DNA from: Tropicimonas marinistellae
GTDB taxonomy: Bacteria; Pseudomonadota; Alphaproteobacteria; Rhodobacterales; Rhodobacteraceae
DNA length: 64,000 nt
Direction of reading: 5' to 3'
Assembly: GCF_001509585.1 (NCBI RefSeq)
Contig: NZ_LNCI01000006.1
Span: 186,001-250,000 of the forward strand
Made by a program: the position numbers and the translations under genes. Shown in pieces: positions 63,378 through 64,000 of this stretch (position 1 is the first letter of the stretch; each line of letters starts with the position of its first letter). A model generated the notes under the pieces. That model was not told the origin of the DNA. It searched no databases and saw only the letters and a list, made by a program, of their open reading frames with translations.

Positions 63378-64000
63378 ATGACACGACGCCCCCGGTTCAC
63401 CGATCTCGCAACCCGCCTTCCCGCTTCCGTTCCCTTCGTCGGCCCGGAGGCACAGGAGCGCCGCCGGGGCCGCCCCTTCGCCGCCCGCCTCGGGGCCAAC
63501 GAGCTGGTCTTCGGCCCCTCCCCACGGGCGATTGCAGCGATGGAATCCGCGGCCGCCGAGGCCTGGAAATACGGCGATCCGGAGAGCCACGAGCTGCGCC
63601 ACGCGATTGCCGCCCGCCTTGGCGTCGCGCCCGGGACGATCATGGTCGGGGAGGGAATCGACGGGCTGCTGGGCTATCTCGTGCGGCTCTTCGTGGCGCC
63701 TGGCGATGCGGTGGTGACGTCCCACGGCGCCTACCCGACGTTCAACTACCACGTCGCGGGCTACGGCGGGCACCTGCACGGCGTCCCCTACCGCGACGAT
63801 CGCGAGGACCCTCAGGCCCTGCTCGAGCGGGCCCGCGAAACCGGCGCGAAGCTAATCTACCTTGCCAACCCGGACAATCCGATGGGCACCTGGCACGGCG
63901 CGGAGAGCATCGCGGAGATGATTGCCGGGGTGCCTGACGGCTGCCTGCTGATCCTCGACGAAGCCTACGTTGAATTCGCGCCCGCCGGCACGGCGCCGCC
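63378..64000 (+). CDS. HisC-like class I/II aminotransferase (3' truncated by window edge)
   Basis: Open reading frame from ATG 63378 to the window end (207 codons, no stop). It begins MTRRPRFTDLATRLPASVPF and contains RLGANELVFGPSPRAIAAM, WKYGDPESHELRHAIAARLG, MVGEGIDGLLGYLVRLF, YLANPDNPMGTW and LLILDEAYVEF, the cofactor-binding Asn and Asp/Tyr motifs of PLP fold-type I histidinol-phosphate aminotransferases. The lysine lies beyond the edge. Many bacteria have HisC paralogues, so the substrate is uncertain. Confidence 0.88.
   Translation, partial: MTRRPRFTDLATRLPASVPFVGPEAQERRRGRPFAARLGANELVFGPSPRAIAAMESAAAEAWKYGDPESHELRHAIAARLGVAPGTIMVGEGIDGLLGYLVRLFVAPGDAVVTSHGAYPTFNYHVAGYGGHLHGVPYRDDREDPQALLERARETGAKLIYLANPDNPMGTWHGAESIAEMIAGVPDGCLLILDEAYVEFAPAGTAP

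Overview
The window is GC-rich (low sixties percent by eye), densely coded bacterial DNA with short intergenic gaps and many ATGA or GTGA stop/start overlaps. The gene set (TRAP uronate transporter, UrtABCDE, ThiXYZ-TenA, MatB, MORN-repeat protein, MreBCD-PBP2-RodA) suggests an alphaproteobacterium, most likely a marine Rhodobacterales (Roseobacter-type) organism. That assignment is inferred from gene families, not from a marker search. No rRNA, tRNA, CRISPR array, phage or transposase was found. Both ends cut genes: gltA on the left and a HisC-like aminotransferase on the right.

Layout. 0-1.3 kb: 3' part of citrate synthase with a clear intrinsic terminator. 1.4-9.0 kb (minus): an eight-gene uronate operon, uxaC-dctP-dctQ-dctM-kdgF-kduI-kduD-uxuB. 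It joins import, the saturated-uronate route (UxaC, UxuB) and the 4,5-unsaturated-uronate route (KdgF, KduI, KduD). A divergent GntR/FCD regulator and an aldo/keto reductase follow (9.1-10.9 kb). 10.9-17.0 kb (minus): urea transporter urtABCDE. 17.4-19.5 kb: an AI-2E-family membrane protein with two small membrane proteins. 19.8-25.3 kb (minus): thiamine salvage operon thiM-thiE-thiD-thiY-tenA-thiZ-thiX under a TPP riboswitch that appears to act on translation. 25.4-28.8 kb: a CoA-transferase pair and malonyl-CoA synthetase. 29.3-38.8 kb: gltX, a small zincin, a Tat-exported metallo-beta-lactamase-fold protein, a DUF1801 protein, a PfkB-type kinase, arsC, a PepSY-like secreted protein, an HD (RelA/SpoT-type) protein, mgtE and nadE. 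39.0-43.3 kb: an 18-19-repeat MORN protein, a glutathione S-transferase, and leuA preceded by a short leucine-rich leader ORF.

43.3-44.9 kb is a non-coding tandem array: four full copies of an exactly 264-bp unit plus two decayed edge copies. Its core (GC hairpin, then GGATATTT, then ACAGAAGA) recurs as single elements near 13.7 kb and 25.4 kb, so it looks like a dispersed repeat family that has been locally amplified.

44.9-64.0 kb: a YfcG-like GST, an MscS channel, the mreB-mreC-mreD-mrdA-rodA cell-shape cluster with ghrA translationally coupled at its end, a gene-poor stretch with an imperfect 79-bp direct repeat (54.0-55.1 kb), and a catabolic/hydrolase group. That group holds a kynurenine-formamidase-like hydrolase, a P1/S58 peptidase, an SDR, an AKR, an aldehyde dehydrogenase and three alpha/beta hydrolases, one of which lacks its nucleophile serine.

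The points most worth a second look are the 264-bp array and its dispersed relatives, the apparently leaderless leucine leader peptide with competing hairpins before leuA, and the riboswitch whose aptamer 3' end can pair with the anti-Shine-Dalgarno strand of the thiM hairpin.
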